A program made the position numbers and the translations under genes. A stretch of 62,473 nucleotides of DNA, taken from Candidatus Bathyarchaeota archaeon. GTDB taxonomy: Archaea > Thermoproteota > Bathyarchaeia > Bathyarchaeales > Bathycorpusculaceae. The stretch covers positions 1 to 62,473 of the forward strand of contig CALMWK010000077.1 in NCBI GenBank assembly GCA_937873375.1. The letters run 5' to 3'. Within the stretch, counting starts at the first letter, position 1; each line of letters starts with the position of its first letter. Below are positions 31,811 through 41,305 of the stretch, piece after piece. Under the pieces are notes generated by a model, which was not told where the DNA came from, did no database searches, and saw only the letters and a program-made list of their open reading frames with translations.

Positions 31811-33607
31811 ATGACCCGCATTGCAGTAATGGATTACGACAAATGCAAACCCAAAAAATGCAACCAGATGTGCATAAAATTCTGCCCGATGGTGCGAAGC
31901 CGCGTAGAAGCCATCAGATTCGAAGAAAACAAAATCACCATCTCCGAAAAACTCTGCAGCGGATGCGGCATATGCGTCAAAAAATGCCCCTTCAAAGCCA
32001 TCAGCATAGTTAACCTTCCTGATGAGTTGGACAAGGACTGCAGCCACCGCTTCGGAGAAAACACCTTCAAGCTTTTCAGGTTACCCACACCTTCGCCAGG
32101 AACTGTTTTGGGTTTGCTGGGTCAAAACGGCATCGGCAAAAGCACCACCCTCAAAGTTCTTTCAGGCGAAATCAAACCCAACCTTGGCAACTTCCAGAAC
32201 CCGCCCGATTGGGACGAACTTATCCAGTATTACCGTGGTTCTTCACTTCAGGATTACTTCCAGAAAATGAGCGAGGGCACCCTCAAAGTTAGCCACAAAC
32301 CCCAGTACGTGGACAAAATCCCCAAAGCCATATCAGGCAAAGTCAGCGAACTCCTCGAAAAAGTTGACCAAAGAAAAGTCCTAAACCAACTCTCAGAAGA
32401 TTTGGAGCTCAAGCCAATTTGGGACCGCCCCTTAGATGTGCTCAGCGGCGGCGAACTGCAACGAGTAGCCGTAACCGCAGCATTGTGCCGAGAGGCGGAT
32501 GTGTATCTTTTCGACGAGCCCTCCAGCTACTTAGACGTGAAGCAGCGCCTGCACGTTGCCAAAGCCATACGTACCCTCAAAGAGCAACAGAAAACCGTTG
32601 TCGTCGCCGAACATGACCTAGCCATCATAGATTACCTTTCAGACCAAATCTGCGTCTTCTACGGAGAACCAGGCGTGTACGGTGTGGTTTCACACGTTCA
32701 TGGTGTCCGCACGGGCATTAACATTTACCTGCAAGGCTACATCTCAGACGAGAACATCAGGTTCCGCAAAGAACCCATCGTCTTCCACGAAAAACCCCCA
32801 GCCGTAAACGCGTATGGCGGCGAAGTCTTGCTGAAGTGGGGACAAGTGGAGAAAACCTTCAAAGGCTTCAAACTCACAGCCGAACCAGGAGAAATCAAAC
32901 GCGGCGAAATCATCGGCGTGCTTGGACCCAACGGCATCGGCAAAACCACCTTCGTCAAAATCCTCGCAGGCTTGGAAGAGGCGGATGATAAACAAAAGTT
33001 CGGCGAACTGTCGGTTAGCTATAAGCCTCAGTACATCGCGGCTGACTACACGGGCACCGTACAGGAGTTGCTTATGAGTGTGGCGAAGGAGAATTACACT
33101 TCCAGCTACTACAAAACCGAGATTCTGCAGCCTCTACGGGTGGAGCCGCTTCTGGACCGCTACGTGATGGAACTCAGCGGTGGAGAACTGCAAAAAGTTG
33201 CAATAGCCGCCAGCCTAAGCCGCAAAGCCGACCTAATCCTGCTAGACGAACCCAGCGCTTACTTGGACGTTGAGGAGCGGCTGAACATGGCAAAAGCTCT
33301 AAGACGCATAGTCGAAGCTCACGGCACCCCCGCGTTTGTGGTGGAGCACGACGTAGTAACTCAGGACTTCATAGCTGACCGATTGATGGTTTTCAGCGGC
33401 AACCCCGGAGTGACGGGCACCGCAAAGCCACCCACTACCCTGCGTAAAGGCATGAACTCTTTCTTGAAGGAGATGGATGTGACTTTCCGCCGAGACTCTA
33501 CTACGCGGCGTCCCAGAGTCAACAAGGAAGATTCCAGGCTGGATGTTATGCAGAAGGAAATCGGAGAGTACTACTACACGCGTATCATCCGCCAGAAGCC
33601 TCAATAA
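31811..33607 (+). CDS. rli1: Ribosome recycling ATPase ABCE1/Rli1
   Basis: This 598-residue protein has an N-terminal domain with two Fe-S clusters (C-N-Q-M-C-I-K-F-C-P and C-S-G-C-G-I-C-V-K-K-C-P). Two ABC domains follow. The first has G-Q-N-G-I-G-K-S-T, L-S-G-G-E-L-Q-R-V and L-F-D-E-P-S-S-Y. The second has G-P-N-G-I-G-K-T-T, L-S-G-G-E-L-Q-K-V and L-L-D-E-P-S-A-Y. It splits post-termination ribosomes with aRF1. Length is normal. ATG 31811 follows a short leader from its own box A. Confidence 0.97.
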   Translation: MTRIAVMDYDKCKPKKCNQMCIKFCPMVRSRVEAIRFEENKITISEKLCSGCGICVKKCPFKAISIVNLPDELDKDCSHRFGENTFKLFRLPTPSPGTVLGLLGQNGIGKSTTLKVLSGEIKPNLGNFQNPPDWDELIQYYRGSSLQDYFQKMSEGTLKVSHKPQYVDKIPKAISGKVSELLEKVDQRKVLNQLSEDLELKPIWDRPLDVLSGGELQRVAVTAALCREADVYLFDEPSSYLDVKQRLHVAKAIRTLKEQQKTVVVAEHDLAIIDYLSDQICVFYGEPGVYGVVSHVHGVRTGINIYLQGYISDENIRFRKEPIVFHEKPPAVNAYGGEVLLKWGQVEKTFKGFKLTAEPGEIKRGEIIGVLGPNGIGKTTFVKILAGLEEADDKQKFGELSVSYKPQYIAADYTGTVQELLMSVAKENYTSSYYKTEILQPLRVEPLLDRYVMELSGGELQKVAIAASLSRKADLILLDEPSAYLDVEERLNMAKALRRIVEAHGTPAFVVEHDVVTQDFIADRLMVFSGNPGVTGTAKPPTTLRKGMNSFLKEMDVTFRRDSTTRRPRVNKEDSRLDVMQKEIGEYYYTRIIRQKPQ

Positions 33608-33826
33608 GGCATTTTTCTAAGTCGGTTTTGGAGGCAAAATTAACCTTGTGCTGGCAAAAGCAACCTGTGGCTTGGTTCTTTTTGCCTTTGTATCAGTGCA
33701 TACTTTGATTCGGTTGCTATTTTTTCTCTGCTTTAGGTAGGTTTTTCTGCTTAAAACGTGTAGTTAACTTAAAGAACAAGCTTAGCCATATCGTAACGGA
33801 AATGGAACCTTGAACAGAATTTACTG

Positions 33827-35371
33827 GTGAGGCTAAGGGTGGCACAAGCAACCTTCGAAGAAATAAGTGCGTCGGACTTTTTCTATCGTAACCGCGACAT
33901 AGCTGGCTTCTCAAACCCTTCCCGCGCCATATTCGTTGCCATCCGAGAAATTGTGGAGAACGCACTGGACGCGGCGGAGAGCCAGATGATTCCTCCTGAC
34001 GTTTATGTGCGTTTGTCTTTTGAGAGTGAAGCCACCAAGGACACGCAAATTTACAAGCTCCGCATTGAAGATAACGGTTCAGGGATTCAGCCCAGATTCA
34101 TTCCTTCCGCCTTTGGTCAGGTTCTGTACGGTTCTAAGTACAAGTTGAAGCAGACGCGTGGCACTTTTGGTTTAGGCGGAAAAATGGCATTGCTGTATGG
34201 GCAGATTACGACGCATCAGCCAGCGTCGGTTACTTCCAGCACGGGTAACCAGAACAAGATTTACTCATTTAAGCTGATGATTGACATCCAGCGGAACCGC
34301 CCTATAATCTTGGACCGTAAAGTTCTCATTAACAAAGACAACTGGCGCGGCACCATAATTGAGTTCACGCTTGAAGGCGACTACCTGCGTGCCATGCCCA
34401 AAATTCTGGATTACTTCAAACAGACCGCCATGGTGAATCCGTACGCGAATTTGACGTTCGTAGACCCGAAGGGTAGACTTTACAAGTGGATGCGTGTCAC
34501 CACGGCGATGCCTGAACCGCCCAAAGAAACCCTGCCTCATCCGTACGGCGTAGACGTGGAGATGTTGCAACGGCTAATTTACGTAACCACCGACACCAGC
34601 ATGACTGATTTTCTAAGGCACAATTTCCACCGCGTTGGTGGCATAACAGCGCAGAAGTTTTTGGAGTTTAGCGGTTTAACTCCGTCGAAGAACCCCAAGA
34701 AGTTGGCACATGAAGAAATTGTCAAATTAACCCAAAACCTGAAAAAGTTTAAGGATTTTCTTCCACCTGACGCCAGCTGCCTGTCTCCATTAGGCGAGGA
34801 GTTGTTGCGGGCTGGTATTCAAAAAGAACTTAACCCTGAGTATCTGGTGGTGCATCAACGTAAACCTTCCACATACGCGGGTCACCCCTTCATCGTGGAG
34901 ATGGGTATAGCCTATGGCGGTGGGGTGCCCAAGACTGGTGGCTTTGTGATTTACCGATTTGCCAACAGGATACCTCTGCTTTACGACGAGGCAAGCGACG
35001 TTTCGTATAGGGTTATCGGTTCGATGAATTGGCGCAGATACAAGGTTTCACCCGAAATGCCAATAGCAATTGTGGTGCACATCTGCAGCACCAAAGTGCC
35101 CTACAAAACCGTGGGTAAAGAGTTCATTGCTGACCGCGCTGAGATTCGCCGTGAAGTAGCTAATGAGCTTCGCGAGGTTAGTCGTCAACTGGGGCATTTC
35201 TTGGCTCGCAGGGAACACGTGGACAAGGAGAAGAAGCGGTTGAGCATCTTCGCTAAGTATCTGCCTCGAATTGCCGAGTTTGCGACAAAGTTGGCTGGCA
35301 AAGAGAGGGTTCCTGACATTAACAAATTGTTGAAGAGTGTGCAAAAGTATGGGGAAGACGAGCAAAAGTAG
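33827..35371 (+). CDS. top6B: DNA topoisomerase VI subunit B
   Basis: This 514-residue GHKL ATPase has R-E-I-V-E-N-A-L-D-A (N-box), E-D-N-G-S-G-I, and R-G-T-F-G-L-G-G-K for ATP binding, a helix-two-turn-helix region, and a transducer domain. It drives type IIB DNA relaxation and decatenation with subunit A. The start is GTG 33827; GTG 33839 is also possible. It overlaps subunit A by ~20 bases. Confidence 0.96.
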   Translation: MRLRVAQATFEEISASDFFYRNRDIAGFSNPSRAIFVAIREIVENALDAAESQMIPPDVYVRLSFESEATKDTQIYKLRIEDNGSGIQPRFIPSAFGQVLYGSKYKLKQTRGTFGLGGKMALLYGQITTHQPASVTSSTGNQNKIYSFKLMIDIQRNRPIILDRKVLINKDNWRGTIIEFTLEGDYLRAMPKILDYFKQTAMVNPYANLTFVDPKGRLYKWMRVTTAMPEPPKETLPHPYGVDVEMLQRLIYVTTDTSMTDFLRHNFHRVGGITAQKFLEFSGLTPSKNPKKLAHEEIVKLTQNLKKFKDFLPPDASCLSPLGEELLRAGIQKELNPEYLVVHQRKPSTYAGHPFIVEMGIAYGGGVPKTGGFVIYRFANRIPLLYDEASDVSYRVIGSMNWRRYKVSPEMPIAIVVHICSTKVPYKTVGKEFIADRAEIRREVANELREVSRQLGHFLARREHVDKEKKRLSIFAKYLPRIAEFATKLAGKERVPDINKLLKSVQKYGEDEQK

Positions 35372-36440
35372 TATCGCAGAGAAGAAGCACGACGTTGTTA
35401 ATCGTCTAAAGCTTTTAGGGACGGACATTTACGAGCAGTTAGACAAGGGTGTTTTCCCCACAATCAACATACCTAGCCGTAGCACAGAAAACATCAACTA
35501 TGACCCTAATATTCGCCAATACATTTTGGGCGAAAGAGTTGTGAGCCGAAGCGCACGCAACATTCGCCACGTGAAACCGTTTACGCAGTTAGCGTGGGCT
35601 GCCCTGTTCAGCAACGAACTTACCACACAGCGCAAAACCAGCACCTTAAGAGACGTGTACTACTCTGCACAAGCGTATGAGATGTCATTCACAGACCAAC
35701 AAGAATCCAACAACATCATAACCGACCTAGAAACCCTCACAGGTTTTAGACGCGAAGACTTCAACATCTTCCCAGAAGAACGCTCAGCAATTTTTGGCGA
35801 CTTAAACATAGAATACACAGTGCCCGGCTACGAAGGCAAAACCCTGAACCTGACCAGCCACCCTGACGGGGTGCTGATTGGCCCAGCGTTGACTTCTTCG
35901 GAGTTTGTGAGCACGAACGCCGACAAAGTCATAGCCATAGAGAAAGGCGCCCTCTTCACACGGTTCATCGAAGAAAACGTGCACAACAAACACAAGTCCT
36001 TGCTTATTTCATGCGGTGGTCAAGCACCAAGACAAACAAGGGCCTTTATTCGGCGGCTACATGACGAGTTGAACCTGCCCGTTTACATATTCACCGACGG
36101 CGACCCATGGGGCATGCACATTGCCCAAGTAATCATTTCGGGTTCAGCGAACGCGGCACACCTGCGCGAACTCAACACTCCCGACGCGATATGGAGTGGC
36201 GTGTGGGCAACCGACATCGTTGACTACAAACTGCCAACTGACCCCTTGGATGAGGTGGACATTAAACGGCTCTACGAGCTGCAAAGAGACCCACGCTACC
36301 AGAATGACCCACTGTGGCAACGCGAAATCAAAATGTTCCTTAAAATTAAACGCAAGGCGGAGCAAGAGGCTTTCAGCAGATACGGTTTAACCTACATAGT
36401 AGACGAGTACCTACCCAAAAAACTAAAAGAAACCAAATAA
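35349..36440 (+). CDS. top6A: DNA topoisomerase VI subunit A
   Basis: This ~363-residue Spo11-related subunit cuts DNA. The catalytic tyrosine is in L-R-D-V-Y-Y-S-A-Q, and the Toprim domain carries A-I-E-K-G-A-L-F and F-T-D-G-D-P-W-G for Mg binding. The open frame reaches GTG 35337, but ATG 35349 (M-G-K-T-S-K-S-S) inside the end of top6B is likely. The order B-A is the usual archaeal operon. Confidence 0.96.
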   Translation: MGKTSKSSIAEKKHDVVNRLKLLGTDIYEQLDKGVFPTINIPSRSTENINYDPNIRQYILGERVVSRSARNIRHVKPFTQLAWAALFSNELTTQRKTSTLRDVYYSAQAYEMSFTDQQESNNIITDLETLTGFRREDFNIFPEERSAIFGDLNIEYTVPGYEGKTLNLTSHPDGVLIGPALTSSEFVSTNADKVIAIEKGALFTRFIEENVHNKHKSLLISCGGQAPRQTRAFIRRLHDELNLPVYIFTDGDPWGMHIAQVIISGSANAAHLRELNTPDAIWSGVWATDIVDYKLPTDPLDEVDIKRLYELQRDPRYQNDPLWQREIKMFLKIKRKAEQEAFSRYGLTYIVDEYLPKKLKETK

Positions 36441-36582
36441 CAAGAGAAATTTAGATTCTTTTACTGTTTGACGGGGTCGCCCTGTTTCACTTTGGTGGGT
36501 TGCTTTTGAGATTTGGCTTATTGTGAAGACTGTGTTGGCGTGTACTTTTTTTGTCTTCTGTGTTCTGCGCGAGTTCCACTTC

Positions 36583-36654
36583 CAAAGTAGTAGTGGCAGT
36601 AGGGTTTTTAACTCTCTCCGAAAATCTTTCCGTCCGCCAGCGCCCCAGCAAACC
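36583..36654 (+). repeat. Intergenic repeat element D, copy 1 (after top6A)
   Basis: A block ending GCCCCAGCAAACC (36625-36654) matches a block at 40708-40736 in 27 of 30 positions with one gap. Upstream of it, GGCAGTAG and ACTCTC are also shared. The surrounding 36441-36788 gap (348 bases) has no gene. Both copies lie in 3' flanks. Confidence 0.6.
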
Positions 36655-36788
36655 ACGTGGTCTAACTATTTGTCGGTTTTGTCAAGCCCGCGTTTTGACA
36701 TAAGTTGTCTTGGGTTATTTTTCTTTGAACTATATTTTCAGGCATACTGCCTCTTCTATGGTGCTAAATAAATAAGTCCTGTTTTCCT

Positions 36789-37757
36789 TTATTTGAATGT
36801 GGATATGTATTGTCGAGGGGTGGGCCACGAGTTGAGGCTTCTTCCGATATCAGTGTCTATTCTTTTGATGCCGGGTATCTTTGCGATTTCTTCGTGAATC
36901 ATGAGCAGTTGCTTGATGTCTCTCATCAAAGTTTCTGCATATATGTCGTAGTCTCCGCTGGCTTTTATTATGACTACTACGTCGGGAATTTTGGCAAGTT
37001 TCTCCACAATAGTAGAAAAATTGGTCTGAGAAAGTGCGATGCTAAAATTGAGCATTGCTTGATACCCGATTTTCGTCGGGTCGATTTGGATTAAGACTTT
37101 TATTATGCCGTTTTCTTTGAGTTTTTTGTATCTTTTTATTGCCGTATAGGTTGAGGTCCCTATTTCTTCAGCAATTTTTTTGAAAGATGCGCGGCCATTA
37201 GTAGCTAATTTTTCAATTATCAGCAGGTCTAACTTGTCAATTTTGTTTGTCGTCTTCTTGACGTTTGTTGCCTGAGGTTGCGTTTCTCTAATTCTGTTAA
37301 ATGCTTCTTGGAATGGTTCTATAGCCAGATTTTCTGGAATGTTTTTTACGCCTGTCCAGATGTAAGTTCTTAAATCTACAACTGAAGTTTGCTGTCTTAT
37401 TGCCTCTTTAACATGGTCCAACTCATTTAAGCTTCTTAGTATTGCGATGACCCTTACATTATATCTTGCGTTAACACGATAAGCCGCGTGAATGTATGGC
37501 ATTCTTCGGATAAGTTCAGTGACTTGGTCTACTTGCTGAGACTCGACGTGGACTAAGAGACTCACAACTGCATTATAGCCAAAACTCCTATAATCCATCT
37601 GAATGGTCGCGCCCGTAATTATGCCTGCTTTTTTCATTTCTCCGTAGTGCTTCCAGATGGTGTTTTTTGAGACCGCGCATTCTTTTGCGATTTCTGCGAA
37701 ATTTTTTCGTCCGTCTTTCAGCAAGTCTCTGAGAATTTTGGCATCAATATCGCAAAT
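36789..37757 (-). CDS. Two-domain Lrp/AsnC-type regulator
   Basis: This ~322-residue protein holds two complete HTH-plus-ligand-binding units (HTH 1 with N-F-A-E-I-A-K-E-C-A-V-S-K-N-T-I-W-K; HTH 2 with A-S-F-K-K-I-A-E-E-I-G-T-S-T-Y-T-A-I). The first standard start is TTG 37724, which would remove helix 1 of the first HTH. The homologous N-terminus D-I-D-A-K-I-L-R-D-L-L is encoded just upstream, in frame, reaching ATT 37757 with GAGG three bases before. Box A GTTTTAAATC is at 37818-37827. Effector unknown. Confidence 0.8.
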   Translation of the reverse strand: MCDIDAKILRDLLKDGRKNFAEIAKECAVSKNTIWKHYGEMKKAGIITGATIQMDYRSFGYNAVVSLLVHVESQQVDQVTELIRRMPYIHAAYRVNARYNVRVIAILRSLNELDHVKEAIRQQTSVVDLRTYIWTGVKNIPENLAIEPFQEAFNRIRETQPQATNVKKTTNKIDKLDLLIIEKLATNGRASFKKIAEEIGTSTYTAIKRYKKLKENGIIKVLIQIDPTKIGYQAMLNFSIALSQTNFSTIVEKLAKIPDVVVIIKASGDYDIYAETLMRDIKQLLMIHEEIAKIPGIKRIDTDIGRSLNSWPTPRQYISTFK

Positions 37758-37971
37758 TTTCCTCGTTAAACAGCGCCCCTTTTTTCTGAGGTTGTTAGTA
37801 GGTTTTAGAGATACTTTGATTTAAAACTATTCTTACATTGTCGCCTTTCTGTTTTTTGTGGATGTTTCATCAGATATTAAATTTTGACTTTCCCTCAAAT
37901 ATTCTCAAATTGTCACCTTCCTGTAGTTTTTTTGACTATTTTGTTAAATCTGTGATTGTTTTCATCAAAAA

Positions 37972-37980
37972 TTTTAAATA
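37972..37980 (+). promoter_or_regulatory. Box A promoter of the large surface protein
   Basis: TTTTAAATA lies 42-50 bases before the ATG at 38022 and predicts transcription from about 38001. Confidence 0.5.
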
Positions 37981-38021
37981 CACTTTACATACAAATAGCC
38001 ATCACCCAAAAAACGGGGAAA

Positions 38022-40586
38022 ATGAAAATGCCTAACAACTTTATTGTAAAAAAAGCTAAAAATCGAAGAACAAAAATGTCCTATGCAATCTTTTTGACTC
38101 TGATATTAACTTTGACTACACTCATGGCGACCCTACAATTCGCCAACGCCACTCCCATCGAAATCGATACTTACGCCTTTGTTATGGTTTCTCCAAACCC
38201 TGTGGGCATTAATCAGGAAGTACTTATCGTTGCCCAGATTGACAAAGTCTCACCGACAGCTGCTGGCGAATATGGGGGAGACCACTTTAAGGACATTATG
38301 GTGAAGATAACTAAACCTGACGGTACCACTGAAACCCAAGGCCCATTTGAGGCATGGTCAATGTCAAATGCATTCTTCTACTACACGCCAACAATGGTGG
38401 GAACATACACTTTACAAATGGATTTTCCTGGACAAGCGATAAACACTGCTGACTATCAGTATTGGTTTAAACCCAGTACAAGCGCAATAGTGGAACTAAC
38501 CGTTCAGACAGAACAAATAACGCATCTATCTGATGTTCCCCTTCCAACTGGCTACTGGACAAGACCAATATACGGCGAGAACAAAGGCTGGAGCATAATT
38601 GCAGATAACTGGCTTATGAGGCGATATGATTTCCCTAGTCGCTTTTTCAGTGGAGACACCGCGTTTGCTCCGTATACTTCAGCTCCGAATAGCGCCCACG
38701 TACTATGGAATAAGCCCATAATTTTCGGGGGCGTAGCTGGAGGACCTTATGGCGACAAAACATACTACACCGGGCTGTCATACGAGCAGTTCTACAACCC
38801 GCTAATCATTAACGGCAGAATTTACTACATAGACCACGGACCAGCTTCCTATGGCGACAGAGCGGCAGGTAGCATTGACCCATTCGGTGACATGGGATAT
38901 GGCACTTATTGCTTAGACCTTTACACCGGCGAAGAGATATGGTTCATGAACAACACTCTCATACAGTTTGCTCAACTATACGACATCGAAAACCCTAACG
39001 AGCACGGACTCATCGCACACTTATGGGAAGCAAGCTTTCCAGACAGTGCAGGTATGTCAACGTGGAAAATGTATGATGCCTTCACAGGAAGATACATACT
39101 AACCATCAGAAACGTACCAATGCATCCGCTGCAAACAAATGCTGTAGTGTTCGGTCCAAACGGTGAACTTCTATCATACTACCTTGACGCTGTAAGCGAT
39201 AGGCTGGTACTGTGGAACTCAACCATGGCTTTAGGCCAATATCCAATGATATACTACCCCGAAAGATACAGCCCAATTACACCTGCCTTTCCATTAGACG
39301 GAAGCAGAGGTATCCAATGGAACGTATCAATACCAGACTTACCCACAGGCACTGTCATTCAAGCGCTAAACGTACAGGAAGGCTACTTACTCACATCATG
39401 GCAAAGTGTAGCGAACTGGAGTGTATATTTCACTTACCCCGGAGTCATTAAAGAAGCAGCTTTTCCAACATCAATACAGAAAAACTCTAACGGACAATAC
39501 CCTACTTCTATTCAACCGCTGTGGAGTGCTGACCGAACAAACATTCAAGGCCGCGTTTTCTACAGCAAAAACATCGGAGACGGTGTCTACACAATATTTG
39601 ACAGCCCCACTTTAAGGATACGAGGCTACAGCGCTGCAACAGGTCAAGAGCTATGGGTAACTGAACCAATATCAACTAACGGCTGGGCATATTACACCTA
39701 CATGCACCATATAGCATACGGAAAACTCTACACACTAGGCTACGACGGACACATGCGTGCTTGGGACCTTAACAACGGCAATCTCGTGTGGGATTACTAC
39801 CTAGGTAGTACCGGCTACGAAACGCCCTACGGTACCTTACCAAGTTATACAGGTTTCAACATTGTTGACCACAAGATATACTTAACAAACGATGACCACT
39901 CGCCCGATTCAGTTGTGTGGAGAGGCGGCAAACTATGGTGCGTAGATGCAGATACAGGAGATGGCTTATGGAGCATATCCGGGTGGATACGTCATGGCGC
40001 TTTCTCAGACGGCATCCTGACAGCATTAAATTCTTTGGACGGACAGGTATACACTTTCGGTAAAGGTCCAAGCGCAACTACTGTCTTAGCGCCACAAGCG
40101 GGAGTTTCCATTGGCAGTCCAATAACTATAACCGGTACAGTCACGGACCAATCTCCTGGCCAGAAGGGCACACCCGCAATTTCTGACAATGACATGAGTG
40201 CATGGATGGAGTATTTGCATATGCAGAAGCCTATGCCTACAAACGCTAGGGGTGTTGACGTGACTATTTCGGTGGTGGACCCGAGCGGAAACACAGTTGT
40301 TCTTGGCAGTGCTACGAGTGATATTGGTGGAAGCTATGGTTTCTCATGGGCTCCGACGATGGAAGGCAAGTACCAGATTACGGCGACTTTTGAAGGCACA
40401 ACCTCTTACGGCAGCTCATATGCTACAACCTATGTAACGGTTGGTTCATCGCAAGCATCAGCTTCGCCTTCTGTTGTTCCTGGGCCTGAAGCAGCACCAA
40501 GCACTGAGATATACATCATCGCAGCCGCAGCAGTCATAATAGTCGTAGCCGCAGCCGCAGCAGTAGTTCTCAGGAAACGCAAGTAA
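38022..40586 (+). CDS. Large secreted PQQ-like propeller protein with C-terminal membrane anchor
   Basis: This 854-residue surface protein has a basic N-terminus and signal helix (Y-A-I-F-L-T-L-I-L-T-L-T-T-L), an Ig-like domain at 40-160, a PQQ-type beta-propeller through the middle (for example G-K-L-Y-T-L-G-Y-D-G-H-M-R-A-W-D), and a second Ig-like domain near 720-810. A Ser/Pro linker and an A/V/I-rich helix ending R-K-R-K follow. It should sit on the outside of the cell membrane. The frame reaches back to 37956, but ATG 38022 is after the box A and GGGG. Ligand unknown. Confidence 0.85.
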   Translation: MKMPNNFIVKKAKNRRTKMSYAIFLTLILTLTTLMATLQFANATPIEIDTYAFVMVSPNPVGINQEVLIVAQIDKVSPTAAGEYGGDHFKDIMVKITKPDGTTETQGPFEAWSMSNAFFYYTPTMVGTYTLQMDFPGQAINTADYQYWFKPSTSAIVELTVQTEQITHLSDVPLPTGYWTRPIYGENKGWSIIADNWLMRRYDFPSRFFSGDTAFAPYTSAPNSAHVLWNKPIIFGGVAGGPYGDKTYYTGLSYEQFYNPLIINGRIYYIDHGPASYGDRAAGSIDPFGDMGYGTYCLDLYTGEEIWFMNNTLIQFAQLYDIENPNEHGLIAHLWEASFPDSAGMSTWKMYDAFTGRYILTIRNVPMHPLQTNAVVFGPNGELLSYYLDAVSDRLVLWNSTMALGQYPMIYYPERYSPITPAFPLDGSRGIQWNVSIPDLPTGTVIQALNVQEGYLLTSWQSVANWSVYFTYPGVIKEAAFPTSIQKNSNGQYPTSIQPLWSADRTNIQGRVFYSKNIGDGVYTIFDSPTLRIRGYSAATGQELWVTEPISTNGWAYYTYMHHIAYGKLYTLGYDGHMRAWDLNNGNLVWDYYLGSTGYETPYGTLPSYTGFNIVDHKIYLTNDDHSPDSVVWRGGKLWCVDADTGDGLWSISGWIRHGAFSDGILTALNSLDGQVYTFGKGPSATTVLAPQAGVSIGSPITITGTVTDQSPGQKGTPAISDNDMSAWMEYLHMQKPMPTNARGVDVTISVVDPSGNTVVLGSATSDIGGSYGFSWAPTMEGKYQITATFEGTTSYGSSYATTYVTVGSSQASASPSVVPGPEAAPSTEIYIIAAAAVIIVVAAAAAVVLRKRK

Positions 40587-40661
40587 ACACAACAAAAACC
40601 AACCTTCTTTCTTTTTTTCTTTAGTTGTATGGGAAAACGTGGGCTGAGTGGGCTCTGATGG

Positions 40662-40736
40662 TTAAACTACTAAAGAGGCAGTAGCGAAGACTCTTTCATC
40701 TCCTATATCTTTCGTCCACCAGAGCCCCAGCAAACC
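40662..40736 (+). repeat. Intergenic repeat element D, copy 2
   Basis: It contains GGCAGTAG, ACTCTT and a 29-base block matching copy 1 near 36.6 kb, ending GCCCCAGCAAACC before a T7 run. It lies after the large surface protein and just before C/A-rich element copy B. T-rich sequence at 40603-40623 probably ends transcription of the surface gene. Confidence 0.6.
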
Positions 40737-40777
40737 CTTTTTTTAAAACAAAACAAGACAAGAAAACATACCTCAGT

Positions 40778-40970
40778 TTGTGACAACTTGCACAAACAAA
40801 ACAAAACCCAAACCAAACCCCAACCACAAAACACAACCAACAAAACAATGTCTAAGTAGTTGATGTAACTAAGACCCCACTCAACAACAACTAAACAAAA
40901 AAACAAATCGCAACCAAAAAGTCCCAATTTACAAAACCAACCCCACCACAAAACCACCAAACTAAGAGAA
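40778..40970 (+). repeat. C/A-rich intergenic repeat element, copy B
   Basis: This has the same layout as copy A at 7.9 kb: the 18-base block (TTTGTGACAACTTGCACA, 40778-40795), then 54 bases of C/A-rich sequence, then the identical 24-mer at 40850-40873, then more C/A-rich sequence up to a box A (ATTTAAAATA, 40971-40980). The minus-strand frame across it (40703-40960) is Trp/Cys/Phe-rich and not a believable gene. Confidence 0.75.
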
Positions 40971-41031
40971 ATTTAAAATACTCAAGGTTATTTAATACTG
41001 CAGAACAACAACCACACAAGGACAGATAGAC

Positions 41032-41232
41032 ATGAGCGAAACAGGAACCTTCTGGATTAACCTCTCCGAAAAAGCAATAGGCTTACTACTCGTCAGCCTA
41101 AGCCTCTTAATGATTTACTTCACAGCCACCAGCACAACTGTTCTAGGCGCTTACAGCGGATTCTTCGGCTTTTTAGGCGCCATAGTTCTAGTAGCCGGGG
41201 CATTCCTAATAGTTGTAAAACCCCCAGAATAA
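41032..41232 (+). CDS. Small two-helix membrane protein
   Basis: This 66-residue protein has hydrophobic segments at about residues 13-32 (I-G-L-L-L-V-S-L-S-L-L-M-I-Y-F) and 42-62 (F-F-G-F-L-G-A-I-V-L-V-A-G-A-F-L-I-V-V), with a short V-K-P-P-E tail. No family recognised. It is preceded by C/A-rich element copy B and two box A-like sequences (40971-40980 and 40987-40995). Confidence 0.65.
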   Translation: MSETGTFWINLSEKAIGLLLVSLSLLMIYFTATSTTVLGAYSGFFGFLGAIVLVAGAFLIVVKPPE

Positions 41233-41305
41233 ACTGGGCACTTCCCCTTTCTATCAACCCTAATTTTGTCTTCCTTTCACTTCATGCGTTTACTCGGGAA
41301 CTAAC

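Noticed and set aside
40703-40960. Minus-strand ORF of 85 codons over C/A-rich element B
   Set aside because: Its Trp/Cys/Phe/Val-rich translation is what any frame of G/T-rich DNA gives. Its resemblance to the frame in copy A comes from DNA identity without synonymous change.
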